The notes under the pieces were generated by a model. That model did no database searches. It saw only the letters and a list, made by a program, of their open reading frames with translations, and was not told the DNA's origin. 64,000 nt of DNA from Hypericum androsaemum (lineage: Eukaryota > Streptophyta > Magnoliopsida > Malpighiales > Hypericaceae): positions 12,025,106 to 12,089,105 of the forward strand of contig OZ023196.1 in NCBI GenBank assembly GCA_963995505.1, written 5' to 3'. Below, one piece after another: positions 47,310-58,787 of this stretch. Positions within the stretch are counted from its first letter, which is position 1. The number at the start of each line of letters is the position of its first letter. The position numbers and the translations under genes were made by a program.

Positions 47310-50300
47310 ATGAAGCTGAACAAAGAGATGAGCTCCCAAGATCTCCTAACCCTTGTCCTCTACACTTTTCTTGCTTCCATCTTCTTCTTCTTTTTCTTCA
47401 TAAAGAAGAGAACAAACTCCAAACCATCAAAATCGAAAAAGCTTCCTCCAGGTCCCCCAAAGCTTCCTATAATAGGAAACTTGCACCAACTCAAACACCC
47501 TCTCCATAGAACACTCCACGACCTGTCCCGAAAGTATGGAAACCTCATGCTATTGCAACTTGGCACCGTCCCGACGCTAGTGATCTCATCGGCCGATATA
47601 GCGAGAGAGGTCATCAAGAACTTCGATACTACCTTCGGAGGAAGGGCCCGGAGGTACGCAACAGACATGGTAACCTACGGCGGCATAGACATTGTCTTCT
47701 CTCCCTACGGGGAGTACTGGAAGGAGGTGAGGAAGATTGCGGTGCTGGAGCTGCTCAGCCCGAAAAGGGTTCTATCTTTCGCGGCCGTCCGAGTGGATGA
47801 AGTGGCCATCTTGCTTCAATCTATTGCTCGTTCAAGTCCAGGACAGCCCCTGGAGTTGACCAAGCTGCTCCATCAGCTATCGAACAACGTGCTCTGTCGC
47901 GTCGCGTTCGGGAGGGCGTTTGATGGAGAGAGCAACAAGAGTCCTCTGAAGTTGCTCGAGGAGAACCAGTTCTTGGCTGGGAGCATCTCTGTGCCTGACT
48001 TCTTCCCGAGGATGGCGTGGCTTAATAAGGTAAATGGGTTCGAGAAGAGGGTGAAGAAGAATTGTATGGAGCTCGATGAGCTCTACGAGATGGTGATCAG
48101 GGAACATCTCGATCCGAATAGGCCGGATTCGGATCACGAGGACCTGGTTGATGTGCTTCTCCGGTTGCAAAGAGGGCCAGCTAAATCGTCGCCGGCCGGC
48201 AACAACCTTGTCAAAGCTCTTCTGGCGGTAACGACCGAGTCTCTCTCCACTAACCATTATTGGCGTTGACTTTACTTTTTATGACCAAAGTATGGTTTAC
48301 CATATAAAATAGAAGACAAACAGTCACCATTGATGAGATTTTTAAATATATATAAATAAAAAGATAAAAAAATCTTGAAATCGAAATTGTTTTGATAGTT
48401 TTAATGTCTGAATACTTTGAGAGACTAAAATCAATTTTAAAATTCTTTTTCTTTTTTTCATATTTAGAACTTAACGTGGTTGAGAGTATTTCGTCGCAAT
48501 CAGAACCTGTTTTGTCCACGGATAATAAATGTGAATTTGTGAAACGAAGATTCTTATGAAATAATATTACCTTCAACGAAGAGTTTATTATCGATGAATG
48601 GAGTAAGGTACCAAATGTTTGGTTTCAAATGAAATTTGGATTTTTTTCATTCACAACACAAATTACATGTATATAAATTCCAATAAAATTGTTAGGATTA
48701 TTTATAGTTACATAATTCTAAAAAATTTAAGATGTAAATTTCTAATTAATTTTTATGATTTAACCATGGAAAAAATTCTTTTAGATTTCTAAATTTCCAA
48801 ATAAATTGTATGATCTAAAAAGAAAAATTATTTTAAATTTGTAAATGAATTCCATTCTTTTTAATTAAAGAATGGATTCATCTTTTACCACTCCAAGACT
48901 AGATGCTTTATAAAGATAAATAAATATATGAAAGTAAGGTCGAGGAAAGAATGTGTAGTTACATAAAAATTGGTAGGATTTTTGTAGTTGCATAATTCTA
49001 AAAATTTTAATCCGTAAATTTCAAAATAAATTCATTTTTAACCAAGATTTTTTAATAAAAAATTTGTAAATTATTTCAATGTTTTTTAATAAAAAAGAAA
49101 AGATTCATCTCTAACCATTCAAAGAATCGGTGTTTGATAAAGATGAATAAAATAGATGAAATAGATGTGCATAACAATTCAAGATCTTCGTCAAGAGATT
49201 AAAAATTTAAATGAGAGGAAGAAAAAACCTATAATAGTTCTAACTCTTACCAATAAAGACAATTATTTAGACAGCGAAAAAATGATGATCGTGTAACACA
49301 AATTTCAGAAGATTTTATTCATGCATTAAAATATATTATTACACGAAAATATCTCATTAACTTAATGATCAAACTTTCTGATTATTTCAAAATTGATACA
49401 ATTGACTTTTGATATACATCTAAAATATATATCAAAGCTCCTTGGTAAAAGGATCCCTTCTAGCTACAATACAAAATCAACTTCAGCCAAAAAAAGAAAA
49501 CTCCTAGAAATTTCAATGGCAAACCAAAAAATCAACTATATTAATAAAAATATATCGCCTCTCGGATCGTGTAAAACTGACAGGCTACCTAGATAATAAA
49601 ATTTTTAAGGTGACCATAGTCTAATTTTCTTAATGTTGAGGGTCAATTCATCGACAATAAATGCTGCTAATTGACTCAGAGAATGACAATCATGCCCTTT
49701 CTTTTTAAATAAGCAACCCGCACTCATTCCCATCCTTCATAGAGAAAATCAATCTCTTCCCAGTAACTTCAATTAGTTATATATCATAACTCTAATTGAC
49801 TCATTCCATGTATTTTTAAAATATGTAATTTCTGCCCATAAATATTGTGCTTAATGTTGTTTTTAAATTTTAAATTATTAGGACATGTTCATAGCCGGAA
49901 CAGACACTACTTCATCCACACTCATCTGGATAATGACTGAGCTAATGAGGAACCCTTCTGCCATGAAAAGGGCACAAGAAGAAGTGAGAGGCAGGGTCAT
50001 AGGCAAACACCGAGTAGAAGAAAGCGACCTCCAAGACCTCGCCTTCATGAAGGCCGTGGTCAAAGAAACCTTTAGGCTACACGCACCAACCCCGTTGATG
50101 ATTCCGAGAGAAACAACGGCGGACTGCGAGGTTAACGGCTATCATATCCCTGCAAAAACCATGGTGTTCATTAACGCCCTATCTATGGCAATGGACACGA
50201 AATCATGGGAAAGCCCGTCCAAATTTCAACCCGAAAGATTCTTAGATAGCGCTGTTGATTACAGGGGGCAGCACTACGAGCTTATCCCATTCGGAGTCGG

Positions 50301-50505
50301 TCGTAGAGCTTGCCCTGGGATGAATTTCGCCTCTGCGGTTATCGAGCTTGTGATCGCTAACCTTCTCTACTGCTTTGATTGGGAGTTGCCCAACGGAATG
50401 AGGCCTGAACATGTGGACGTAGAAGAAGCCGTTGGCATTGTTGTTAACCCGAAGACGCCACTCTACCTGGTCGCCACCCCGGCGAAGATCAACAAGGATC
50501 GATAA
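47310..50505 (+). CDS. Cytochrome P450, CYP71 type (exons 47310-48227 and 49882-50505)
   Basis: Haem-thiolate monooxygenase, probably anchored in the endoplasmic reticulum and fed by NADPH-P450 reductase; the substrate cannot be told. The 513-residue product has an N-terminal membrane helix (about 11-31), the proline hinge PPGPP (46-50), helix C W-x3-R (137-141), the I-helix oxygen-binding AGTDTT (311-316), the ExxR motif ETFR (368-371), PERF (423-426) and the haem loop FGVGRRACPG (443-452) with Cys450 as ligand. No key residue is missing and no stop interrupts it. Exon 1 ends after KALLA at a GT (48228). Exon 2 begins DMFIAGTDTT after ATTAG. The phase-0 junction at this position is the usual one for CYP71 genes. 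ATG 47310 is chosen as the first ATG after the TATA box; an in-frame ATG six codons later would shorten the leader only slightly. Family level is firm, subfamily is not. Confidence 0.92.
48228..49881 (+). other. P450 intron, 1654 bp
   Basis: GTAACG donor and TTATTAG acceptor, AT-rich throughout. It contains an imperfect direct duplication (about 48684-48930 and 48965-49155) with ACATAATTCTAAAAA-type and TTCATCT modules. It is longer than a typical CYP71 intron. Confidence 0.85.
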
Positions 50506-51204
50506 AACCTTTAAAATTTAATTATAAAGATACAAAATAATATACTTCTCTAGTTTCCTTTGAGTTGACCTTTTGTAAGATTTGGGCCCCGGAGACGACA
50601 TCGTGCTAGTATAGCTTGAAGTAGCTTAGTTTCTCCTCCTTGAGGCCGAGCCGATCTCTGTCAATGGCTTTACAAAGTCAACGTCTTGGGTTTGTGTGGT
50701 AGTGGAAATTGATGAGAATTATAATGTTATTGTAAATGTTCCAAATGTTTCGCAACCATAGGATACGATTTGTTTTTCATACGTCGTGAACAAGATCTCA
50801 TCAATAACCACCGCGGCTCAATAACTCGACATTTCAACCAATAAAATCAAACGAAACATGAACTATACGATCTCATATCGAAATAAATGGAAACAAACGA
50901 AACCAACATAATCAAAATAAAACCATACAGAAGAAAGACGAACAAAACGAAGCATAAATCATTCACAAGATGGTAATCCAATCAATAACAATTAAGTACA
51001 ATAATAGTTAGACAGGAGACGACTTATATTGAGCGCGTTAGTTTCTCTGTTTTTTATTTTCAAATTTGTAACTTTCAATATTGTATTGCAGACAACTCTA
51101 AAAAAAATTCAAATACGATCTATACTAAATATAATCTTTTTCAATGTGTTAGGAACAAATTCACAAAATTTGACCTCCATCAGACAAGATTTCACCAACA
51201 ACAA
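50506..51204. other. Downstream of the P450
   Basis: Contains the 3' untranslated region. No canonical AATAAA was found close to the stop. No other gene seen. Confidence 0.5.
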
Positions 51205-51221
51205 GTGTTGCCTTTCGAATT

Positions 51222-52421
51222 GGTGGGGCAGGGATTGTGAAAACCCTAAAAAAAAGTCTCTCACAAACAGCAAATTTGAGGCGACCGATTCTCCTACCCC
51301 TTTTTGGCGCTACCACCGGTGACCATGGCGGGGCACCCACAGGCTCTGGAGAGGACGGCGCTCCTCCCTGTGCAGTCATGCCACTTGAATTAGATCGGGG
51401 ATGGCCCGATTATGATACCATCGCTCCTCCAACCTAGCCCCTCCGCTATAGTTTTGTCAAACGCCCTTCCCATAATCACTCCTGTGATCCCAAAGGTAAT
51501 TCCAGCAAGGTTGGCTGGCAGTACTCCTATGCAGTCGGCGCCGTTCTCTTCCTCCTCTCTGATGGAGATTTTTATCTCGGGTCAAAGTGCTCCTCATGTT
51601 GGCCTCTTTTTCCTCCCCTGTCGCATCCACGAATCTCTACCCTCTGGGTTCGGTCATCCTTTTCAGGCGCTGTACCATGGAGACATGGAGGGCGTGGTTC
51701 TATCCGGTGGAGGTATTGGTCGTATCTTAGCTTTGATGTTGCATACTGGTTATGTACGAGTCAGATTTTAGATCGGGGTTGACACATTTCTGAATTCGTT
51801 GTCCCTTCAACCTAGTCCCGAGGCTAAGGTTGTTTTTCCTTCTAGTAGGGATCGATAACTCGGATCAATGAGTTTTTCAGGCTGATTTTTTTCCTCCCTC
51901 ATCGAGTCTATGGATCTTTACCCTCTTGGTTCGGTCACCCTTTTCAAGCACAGTTCCATGGAGACCGTGGTATCGTTCGTGGGAGGTTTGGACCTTTTAT
52001 TGGCTTTGATGACGGAGACAGGGGATGTACGAGTTGGAAGCACGACAGCCACATTCTTCACGCTCTCATCTGTTATGGCAGTTGCATCATGTTCGGTGGC
52101 ATCCAAGCAACATGGGCAGCTTGCATCGTTAGAGGCTGCTCCATCCCACAACAGACCTTCTCCGAATCGCAACGCAGCATCCATGATCTGAGGTGTTAGT
52201 CACTAGATATGATAGCATTAGATATGGTAGCATACAACTCTAGTCTATCCCGGTGGGTTAGCTTGAGTTGGATACTAGTTATGGCAGCGGGTTAACTAGT
52301 TTAGTTGTCCGTTTAAGCCTTTAAATTTTTAAGCTTTTTGTTTTTATTTTTCTCTTTTCTCATCTCCTTTTGTAACATATTATCACTTTATTAATAAAGG
52401 TTCCTAATTAGTAAAAAAAAC
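51222..52421 (+). mobile_element. Non-LTR-like retroelement or retrocopy with A-rich tail
   Basis: Ends in TTAATAAAGG and an A run (52413-52420). It is flanked by GTGTTGCCTTTCGAATT (51205-51221) and a similar ATGTTGCCTTTGGATTCGA (52422-52440), which fits a diverged target duplication. The T-rich 3' part resembles a plant LINE 3' untranslated region. The 5' part has short frames such as 51412-51771 with no recognised domain. It could be an internally deleted LINE derivative. An imperfect direct duplication lies inside (about 51590-51770 and 51880-52040). Confidence 0.45.
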
Positions 52422-52722
52422 ATGTTGCCTTTGGATTCGAAACTACTCTTTTTTCTATAAAATTATATTGCGTAGAAAATTTAGACCTCAAAATATTATC
52501 TTCACGGTTTGAATTTTTTCAAGGTATTAAGAACAAGTCTTCAAAATTTTGTTTCAATTTAACAAGATTTGACCATTGGATTTTATCGTAAACGAGGACT
52601 ACTCCTTTTAATCCGCGAGATTTCAGCCCTAGGGAATCGAAAAGAGGTGGTCTATCTCCTTAGTGTAGCCAAACTCTAACATTGTTTAATTACTATTATA
52701 TTACTGAATTTTTTATTATTGC

Positions 52723-53290
52723 CTAAGGGGAGTCTTTTTCTTTAGGGAGTTAAAATCCGTGACATTTACCATAATGGGGTCCTCGAAAATATTCTGTTTT
52801 GAGCGTTTTTGTGTTTTCAACCAAAAATAAATGTCAGCTCCTTGGAGCCACTCTTGTTAGGTATCGAACTCAAGACCTCCCGTTTATTAGACAAGTGTTC
52901 TAACCAACCGAACTACAAGAACATTCTAACTTATAATTTTGTAATAAATAATATATTACATAAATATTATGTAATATATTACATAAATACGTATTTATGT
53001 AATAAATAATATATTATATTGTATGTTTTTATTTGGATATTTTTTTTCTTGGTTCTACCTTCCCCTCGGCTCCTAGGAGCAGCATTTTGTTTTTTTGATG
53101 AAAACGCAAAAACACTAAAATCACAGCATTTTTAGCCAAAAATATTCTGTTTTGAGTGTTTTCTTGTAATTGAAAATGCTCGATTTTGAGTATTTTCTGA
53201 TCCAACCCTAGACAAGTAATACATTTTTCGAGGACCCCATTTTGATAATTGTCAAGGATTTTAACCCCCTAAAAAAATACTCGTTTTAGG
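52723..53290. mobile_element. TIR element with GGGGTTAAAATCC ends
   Basis: The left end (52723-52795) and right end (53215-53290) are inverted copies sharing TTAAAATCC, TGGGGTCCTCGAAAA and neighbouring motifs. Between them lies the tRNA-like sequence, an AT-rich palindromic block with a perfect 24-bp palindrome at 52979-53002, and repeats of ATTTTGAGTxTTTTC. No coding capacity. Confidence 0.65.
52851..52921 (-). repeat. tRNA-Ile-like sequence, probable SINE head
   Basis: On the minus strand the 71 bases have a 7-pair acceptor stem (TTCTTGT with ACAAGAG, one wobble), A-box TAGTTCGGTTGGTTAGAAC, an anticodon stem with loop CTAATAA (anticodon AAT), and B-box GAGTTCGATACC. The T stem is imperfect and no CCA-side context is seen, so it is more likely the head of a SINE or a tRNA relic than a working tRNA gene. 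Confidence 0.5.
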
Positions 53291-54332
53291 GTTCTCACAA
53301 TAGCAGTACAGGATGACGATTGCTCCACTTCCCAATGTATTGAACATGGACATGAAGACAATGGTGTCCGATGATACTGAAATGACCGATGATGTCTGGT
53401 CGTAGATACGAGGGGCTCTGCAGTTCTTCGGTAATTTTTACGCTCAAATGATATGCGAACCCGACTTCCTGATTTTTACTCTAAAAATAAATGTTATGGT
53501 TGTCATTCTCTGAGTCAAAGCGTACAGGTTCACACTCGTTCTCATAAAAAAGAGTATAATATTTACCATAATAAGCGTGAACGTATTTTTTTAATATTTA
53601 CATTGAAATTTTAAAAAATATTTTGTAAACTAATAGATTTATGAGTAAGGTATGTATCTTAAATTCGACATTGAGGACCATATGAATCTCAGTTTCAATA
53701 TTTACATAAAAAAACTCACAAAATACAAAATAAGATCTGGATTCTTTCGACCCTACCATTATCACTCGTGTTAATGTCAGGCAATGTGTACATCAAGTTA
53801 TCTCTGTGGTTTAAAGATTCAATTTGGCCCCACAGACTAGATTGTCGCTGTTTATTTTTTGCATAAATCTATATTTAGATGATTTAAAAGAAATAAATTT
53901 TCTTTTTATACTCGTTACAATTGGTAGTACGTGTTTAATAAAGATTAGTGAGCACATTGTTGCTCAACTTCTAAAAAAAAAATTCTCTAAATGCCTGCCA
54001 TATACCAGATCTCCGTAGGGAACACTTTGCTTATGAACGTAACTGGCAGGTCAATATCAAGAAAGTAAAGTCTCAAATACGGACAATTTAGTTCGTGGAC
54101 ACTAACAACGTGTTCCGCCTGGTGAACCTCCCCTCCCGGACTCGTCTCTTAAATTAGCGGAGTATCGACGAATTCTTTTCATGTATCTTTATGTATCGGT
54201 GAATGTCCGAATATTTATATATATGCCTTTAAATAAAAATTAGATAGATAAGTAGAAAATTCAAAATAAAATAAATCTAACAATTATTTTAACAGAAAAG
54301 ACAAATAGGCAATGAAGTAAATTAATTATCCG
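53291..54332. other. Intergenic, no recognised gene
   Basis: AT-rich with short open stretches only. The last bases before 54333 may include the decayed 3' end of a P450 intron. Confidence 0.45.
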
Positions 54333-54925
54333 GACATGTTCGTAGCCTCGATCACACTGGTCTGGATGGGTATGAATTGCCTAGATTCTGAACCGTTCGG
54401 AATGAAGACACGCGGGGTTTTTTTGAAAAAAATACAAAAATACGGGGACCAAAATAAAAAAAGCCATGCGCAAACACAGGCCTTAAACAAATGTCATTAT
54501 GACATAACAGTTCATGCCAGTATCACATAACAGTTCATGCCAGTATCACATAACAGTACATGCCAGTATCACATAATTGCACATGCCAGTATGACTTTTT
54601 TACAAAAATGCTAAAATATGGGGACGAAAATGAAAAAAACTACGCGCGCCATTATCATAAATGAGACTTGCCGCTGTCAAAAATACACATGCCATTATCA
54701 CATAACTGCGCATGCCAATATGATATAACTGCGCATGCCCGTATCACAAAACTGCGCATGCCAGTATCACATAACTGCGCTTGCCAGCACGAGCCCCCCT
54801 TCATTCCAAACCTTTCCGAATGATTTCTTCACTATGTACTCAATCCAAACCCCTCCCGGTTTGGATAATGACAGAACTAACGAGAAACTCTCAGACTATT
54901 GAAAGGCCATGAGATGAGGTTGTTG
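54333..54925 (+). pseudogene. Relic of a second P450 exon 2, split by a MITE
   Basis: 54333-54358 reads DMFVAS, matching the first codons of exon 2 of the intact P450 (DMFIAG). After the MITE, from about 54861, it continues WIMTELTRN and then a stop, matching WIMTELMRN. No exon 1, haem loop or other motif was found nearby. The match begins exactly at the exon 2 boundary with intron-like sequence before it, so it is a genomic rather than a processed copy. It points to a former neighbouring P450 gene. Confidence 0.65.
54359..54852. mobile_element. hAT-like MITE, family M1, copy 3
   Basis: Ends (GGTCTGGATGGGTATG and the complement of GGGTTTGGATTG) and interior modules CACATAACAGTxCATGCCAG match the copies at 17829-18304 and 44748-45031. 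It sits inside the P450 exon relic. The target duplication is not clear. Confidence 0.75.
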
Positions 54926-55884
54926 TTTAGCCGGATGATGGTGTACTTGATTAGGATCTAAGTCGAGGCAAGAGTTTGACTCTTTCTCTGTAAGATGAAA
55001 TTATCCAGTATTCAGTGCTTACGGACTATGGCAATCATCCCTAAGATATAACGACTTCGCACTTCAAGATTGTAGCGCAACAACTTTCGAAGCCTCGACG
55101 AACCATTGGATACTCGAAACTTTTCTGAGAGAGAGAGAAGAAACTATTGCTAATGAGGGCGAGAGGCCGATTTATAAGCTGCGGATGGGATGGAGGCAGG
55201 CACTTCCGAGGAGACGCGTCCTTTCGGCCAGTAGGAAGGTTGTGTGCTTTAGGCACCTTTCTGCCAGTCAGAGACACCACTTCGCATACCAGATTCGGCC
55301 AGGCCTGCTCGTGATCCTTCGGTGCTCGTAGGCACCCCTTTGGCAGGCAGCACGATCGTGTCCCTTCGGTATCCTGTAGCTCTCCGAAGTCGGGCAAAAT
55401 TTTAAGGCTCCTTATGCTCCTCGCGATGATGCACACGTGCGAAGTGCCAAGTGCACCTCAAAGATGTTATCTGATTTACTTGCTGCTCAGTGAACGCGAT
55501 GTTTTGAAATGGTCATCTTTTGATGTAAACCATGACAATAATATTTACACAATGATATCTCGAATATCCTTTGTTCTCACGTTGTGTCTGTTTCGGCCAT
55601 GGACCTTATCTTAGATTCATAAGTATTTATTCTATTTGAAGCGGCCTCACTTCACACTTATATAGGTGATCTCCTATCAAGAGTATCCTACCATACTCTA
55701 CCTTTATCTGGTATAGGAATTATTAAAAGTGTAGACGCTTAACCTAACCACATCTCTGCAGGTTCGTACTTAGGCAGCTTCTGAGAATGGGATGGGTTCC
55801 AAGTAATCATCTTAGCCATCAATAACTTAGTTGTCTCATTGAACCAAACTTATGGGATTTCCACTCATCATGATTGAGTTGCTA
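54926..55884. other. Unassigned stretch left of the copia-3 relic
   Basis: A minus-strand frame at 55041-55436 (131 codons, Cys/Pro/Arg-rich) is open but not recognised. It could be LTR or captured sequence. The 3' part (55620-55884) probably holds the 3' end of copia-3; its LTR could not be delimited. Confidence 0.35.
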
Positions 55885-57245
55885 CTATGAACATTTTTTA
55901 TGTGTGGGTTTTAACCCCATTCTCCTTACTACTTTATACATTTGATCTCTGTTGATGCCTTTCGTCAAAGGATCAGCTATATTATCCTTGGACTTCACAT
56001 AATTAATGATAATTATACTACCAGAGATCAATTGTCTAACAATGTTATGTCTCCTATGGATGTGTCGAGACTTACCATTGTACATAGTACGTTGTGCTCT
56101 CCCGATTGCTGACATGCTATCACAATGTATCAATACATGAGGCACATGCTTGTTCCAACAAGGAATATCCTCTAAATTTTTTTTGAACTATTCAGCTTCT
56201 TCCCCAGCTTTATCTAATGCTATAACTCTATGGTGGATCGTGCTATGCACGTTTGTTTAGAGGATTTCCAGGACACAACTCCTCGACCTATGGTGAACAC
56301 GTAACCACTAGTGGATTTGGAGTCTTTGGTGGCCGATATCTAATTTGCATCACTGTATCCTTCCAATACAACTGGATATCTAATATAAAGTATGCCATGG
56401 TTCAAAGTATGTTTTAGATACTTTAGAACTCTTTCCAGAGCTAGCTAGTGATCCGTTCCTGGATTACTTGTGAATCTACTAAGCTTGCTAACTGAATATG
56501 CAATATCAGTTGAGGTACTAGGTCCCCTCTATTTTTAGCTAAGTGCAGACTCAGGTCTATCAGAGTCTTAGCCAGAGGTTTGTCAAATGCTTCAAATTTC
56601 TTGAGTACATTCTCAACATAGTGAGATTATGACAAGACAGTTCCTTCAGTCATCCTAGATATTTCGATCACTAGTATGACATCAGCTAGACCCATATCTT
56701 TCATGTCAAAGTTGTTCTTTAACATGTTCTTAATTTTCACGATAAGATCATTACTGCTTCCCATGATTAGCATGTCGTCTACATACAGACATACAATCAC
56801 GTAAGCATCAGGTGTGCCTTTAATGTATACACATTTATCACACTCATTGATCTTAAAGCAATTTGATGTTATTGTTCTGTCAAATTTCTCATGCCATTGT
56901 TTCAGCGCCTATTTCAGCCTGTACAATGACTTGACCAGTTTGCATACTTTCTGCTCTTGTCCGAGGGCAACAAACCTTTGAGATTATTCTGTATATATCT
57001 CCTCTTCCAATTCTCCATTTAGGAAAGCTATTTTTACATCCATCTGATGTATCTTGAGATTATAGAGTGCTGTAATGGCTATGAGTACTCTAATAGATGT
57101 GATTCTTGTGACCGGCAAATACGTGTCAAAGTAATCATATCCTTCCTTCTTTTTGAATCCTTTATCTACCAACCAAGTTTTATACTTACCGATTGATCCA
57201 TTAGCTTTGTATTTTCTTTTAAGGATCTACTTGTAACCTAAATGT

Positions 57246-57846
57246 TTGCAACCTGGTAGGAGATATATGATTTTCTATGTGTAGTTTTGCATGATGGACT
57301 CTATCTTACTATTGATAGCTTCTTTCCAGAGAGGAAAATCTGAACTAGACAATGCCTCTTGGATTGTACTATGTTCGTTTTGTAACATGTTGTTAAGAAA
57401 TTTGGACCAAACAGCTACTTTGGTCCTCTTACCACATTTAGGTTCCTAAGCATCTTGATCAGAATCTCGTGCAGCGTCAAATGTTCTCCTATTAGAACTT
57501 ACTTCTTTTATTTCTTTATTAGGAAAAGTATTTTAAACGAATATCGCATTCCTTGATTCAATGACCATTCTCTCGTTGATTTTAGGGTTTTCAGACTTGT
57601 GCACTAGAAATTGGTATGCGTTACTGTTGTAGGCATATCCAATAAATATGTAGTCAACAGTCTTGGGTCCTATTCTAACCCTTTTAGGTGGAGGTATTTC
57701 TACCTTAGCTAGGTACCCCCACACTTTAAGGTAACCGTAGGAAGGCTTTCTCCCTTTTCATAGTTCATATGGGATTTCATCCCTTTTCTTGTGTGGTAAT
57801 TTATTTAGAATATGGTCAGCTTAGAGCACAATCCCTCCCCCCCCTA
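57246..57846 (-). repeat. Segment duplicated within copia-3, copy 1
   Basis: Matches 58172-58750 for about 580-600 bp in the same orientation, including the linker motif around TCTTTCCAGAGAGGAA and the run of C at the far end. Confidence 0.8.
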
Positions 57847-58171
57847 TATTCTGGGGTAAACCCGAGCTAATCAACATATCATTCATCATCTCCTTAAGAG
57901 TTCTATTCTTACGTTCAGCTACGCCATTTGATTGAGGTGGGTATGGTGCAGTTGTCTGATGAATAATGTCATTTTGTTGGCAGAATTCCTCAAACAGAGC
58001 TACATATTCTCCCCCTCTATCACTTCAAATCATTTTTATTTTACTGCTAAATTAATTTTCAACATCATTCTTATAACTTTAAAAGGCTTTGAAGGCTTCG
58101 TCTTTTCCTTTCAAGAGATATACATAGAAGTATCTTGTGCAATCATCGATAAATGTGATAAAATATTTTTA

Positions 58172-58750
58172 CAACCTGGTGGAAGATCTATGATTTTCTA
58201 TGTGTGATTTTGCATGATGGACTCTATCTTACTATTGATAGCTTCTTTCCAGAGAGGAACATCTGAATTAGACAATGCCTCTTGGATTGTACTAGGTTCA
58301 TTTTGTAACATGTTGCTAAGAAATTTGGACCAAACAGCTACTTTGGTCCTCTTACCACATCTAGATTCCTGAGCATCTTGATCAGAACCTCGTGTAGTGT
58401 CATATGTTCTCTTATTAGAACTTACTTCTTTTCTTTCTTTATTAGAAAAAGTATTCTAAACGAATATCGCATTCCTTGATTCAATGACCATTCTCTAGTT
58501 GATTTCAGGATTTTCAGACTTGTGCACTAGAAATTGGCATATCCGATAAAGATGCAGTCAACAGTGTTGGGTCCTATTCTAACCCTTTAAGGTGGAGGTA
58601 TTTATACCTAGCTAGGTACCCCCACACTTTAAGGTAACCGTATGAAGGTGTTCTCCCTTTTCATAGTTCATATGAGATTTTGTCTCTTTTCTTGTGTGGT
58701 AATTTATTTAGAATATGGTCAGCTGAGAGCACAGCTTCCCCCCCCCCCCA
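58172..58750 (-). repeat. Segment duplicated within copia-3, copy 2
   Basis: Direct copy of 57246-57846, with small deletions near 58540 and 58750. Confidence 0.8.
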
Positions 58751-58787
58751 TAGCATTCATCATCTCCTTAAGAGTTCTATTCTTATG

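Larger units (their letters stand above)
55885..58787 (-). pseudogene. Ty1/copia pol relic (copia-3)
   Basis: Minus strand. RNase H C-terminus at 55885-56145 (HCDSMSAIG, KSRHIHRRHN, YVKSKDNIADPLTKG). Reverse transcriptase at about 56750-57250, with FDTYLPVTRITSIRVLIAI and HQMDVKIAFLNGELEEEIY. The integrase C-terminal region is at 57533-57724 (PKTVDYIFIGYAYNSNAYQF). The integrase core is near 57880-58150, with a PQSNGVAERKNRTL-like stretch. A second copy of the integrase/RT linker follows at 58172-58750. It is broken by the gypsy-type LTR at 58788. Many stops. Confidence 0.75.

Noticed and set aside
48228..48269. Continuation of the P450 exon 1 frame to a stop at 48269
   Set aside because: The 14 extra codons are intron read-through. 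The GT at 48228 gives a phase-0 join to the conserved DMFIAGTDTT start of exon 2.
53490..53525. Short inverted similarity to the P450 intron near 49673-49694
   Set aside because: Only about 20 bases match, with no extension on either side; chance or a minor shared repeat.
54336..54530. 64-codon frame starting MFVASITLVW
   Set aside because: It starts in the P450 exon relic and runs into a MITE, so it is not a gene.
55041..55436. 131-codon minus-strand frame as a host gene
   Set aside because: No recognised domain. It lies between a P450 relic and a copia relic and is more likely LTR or other repeat sequence.
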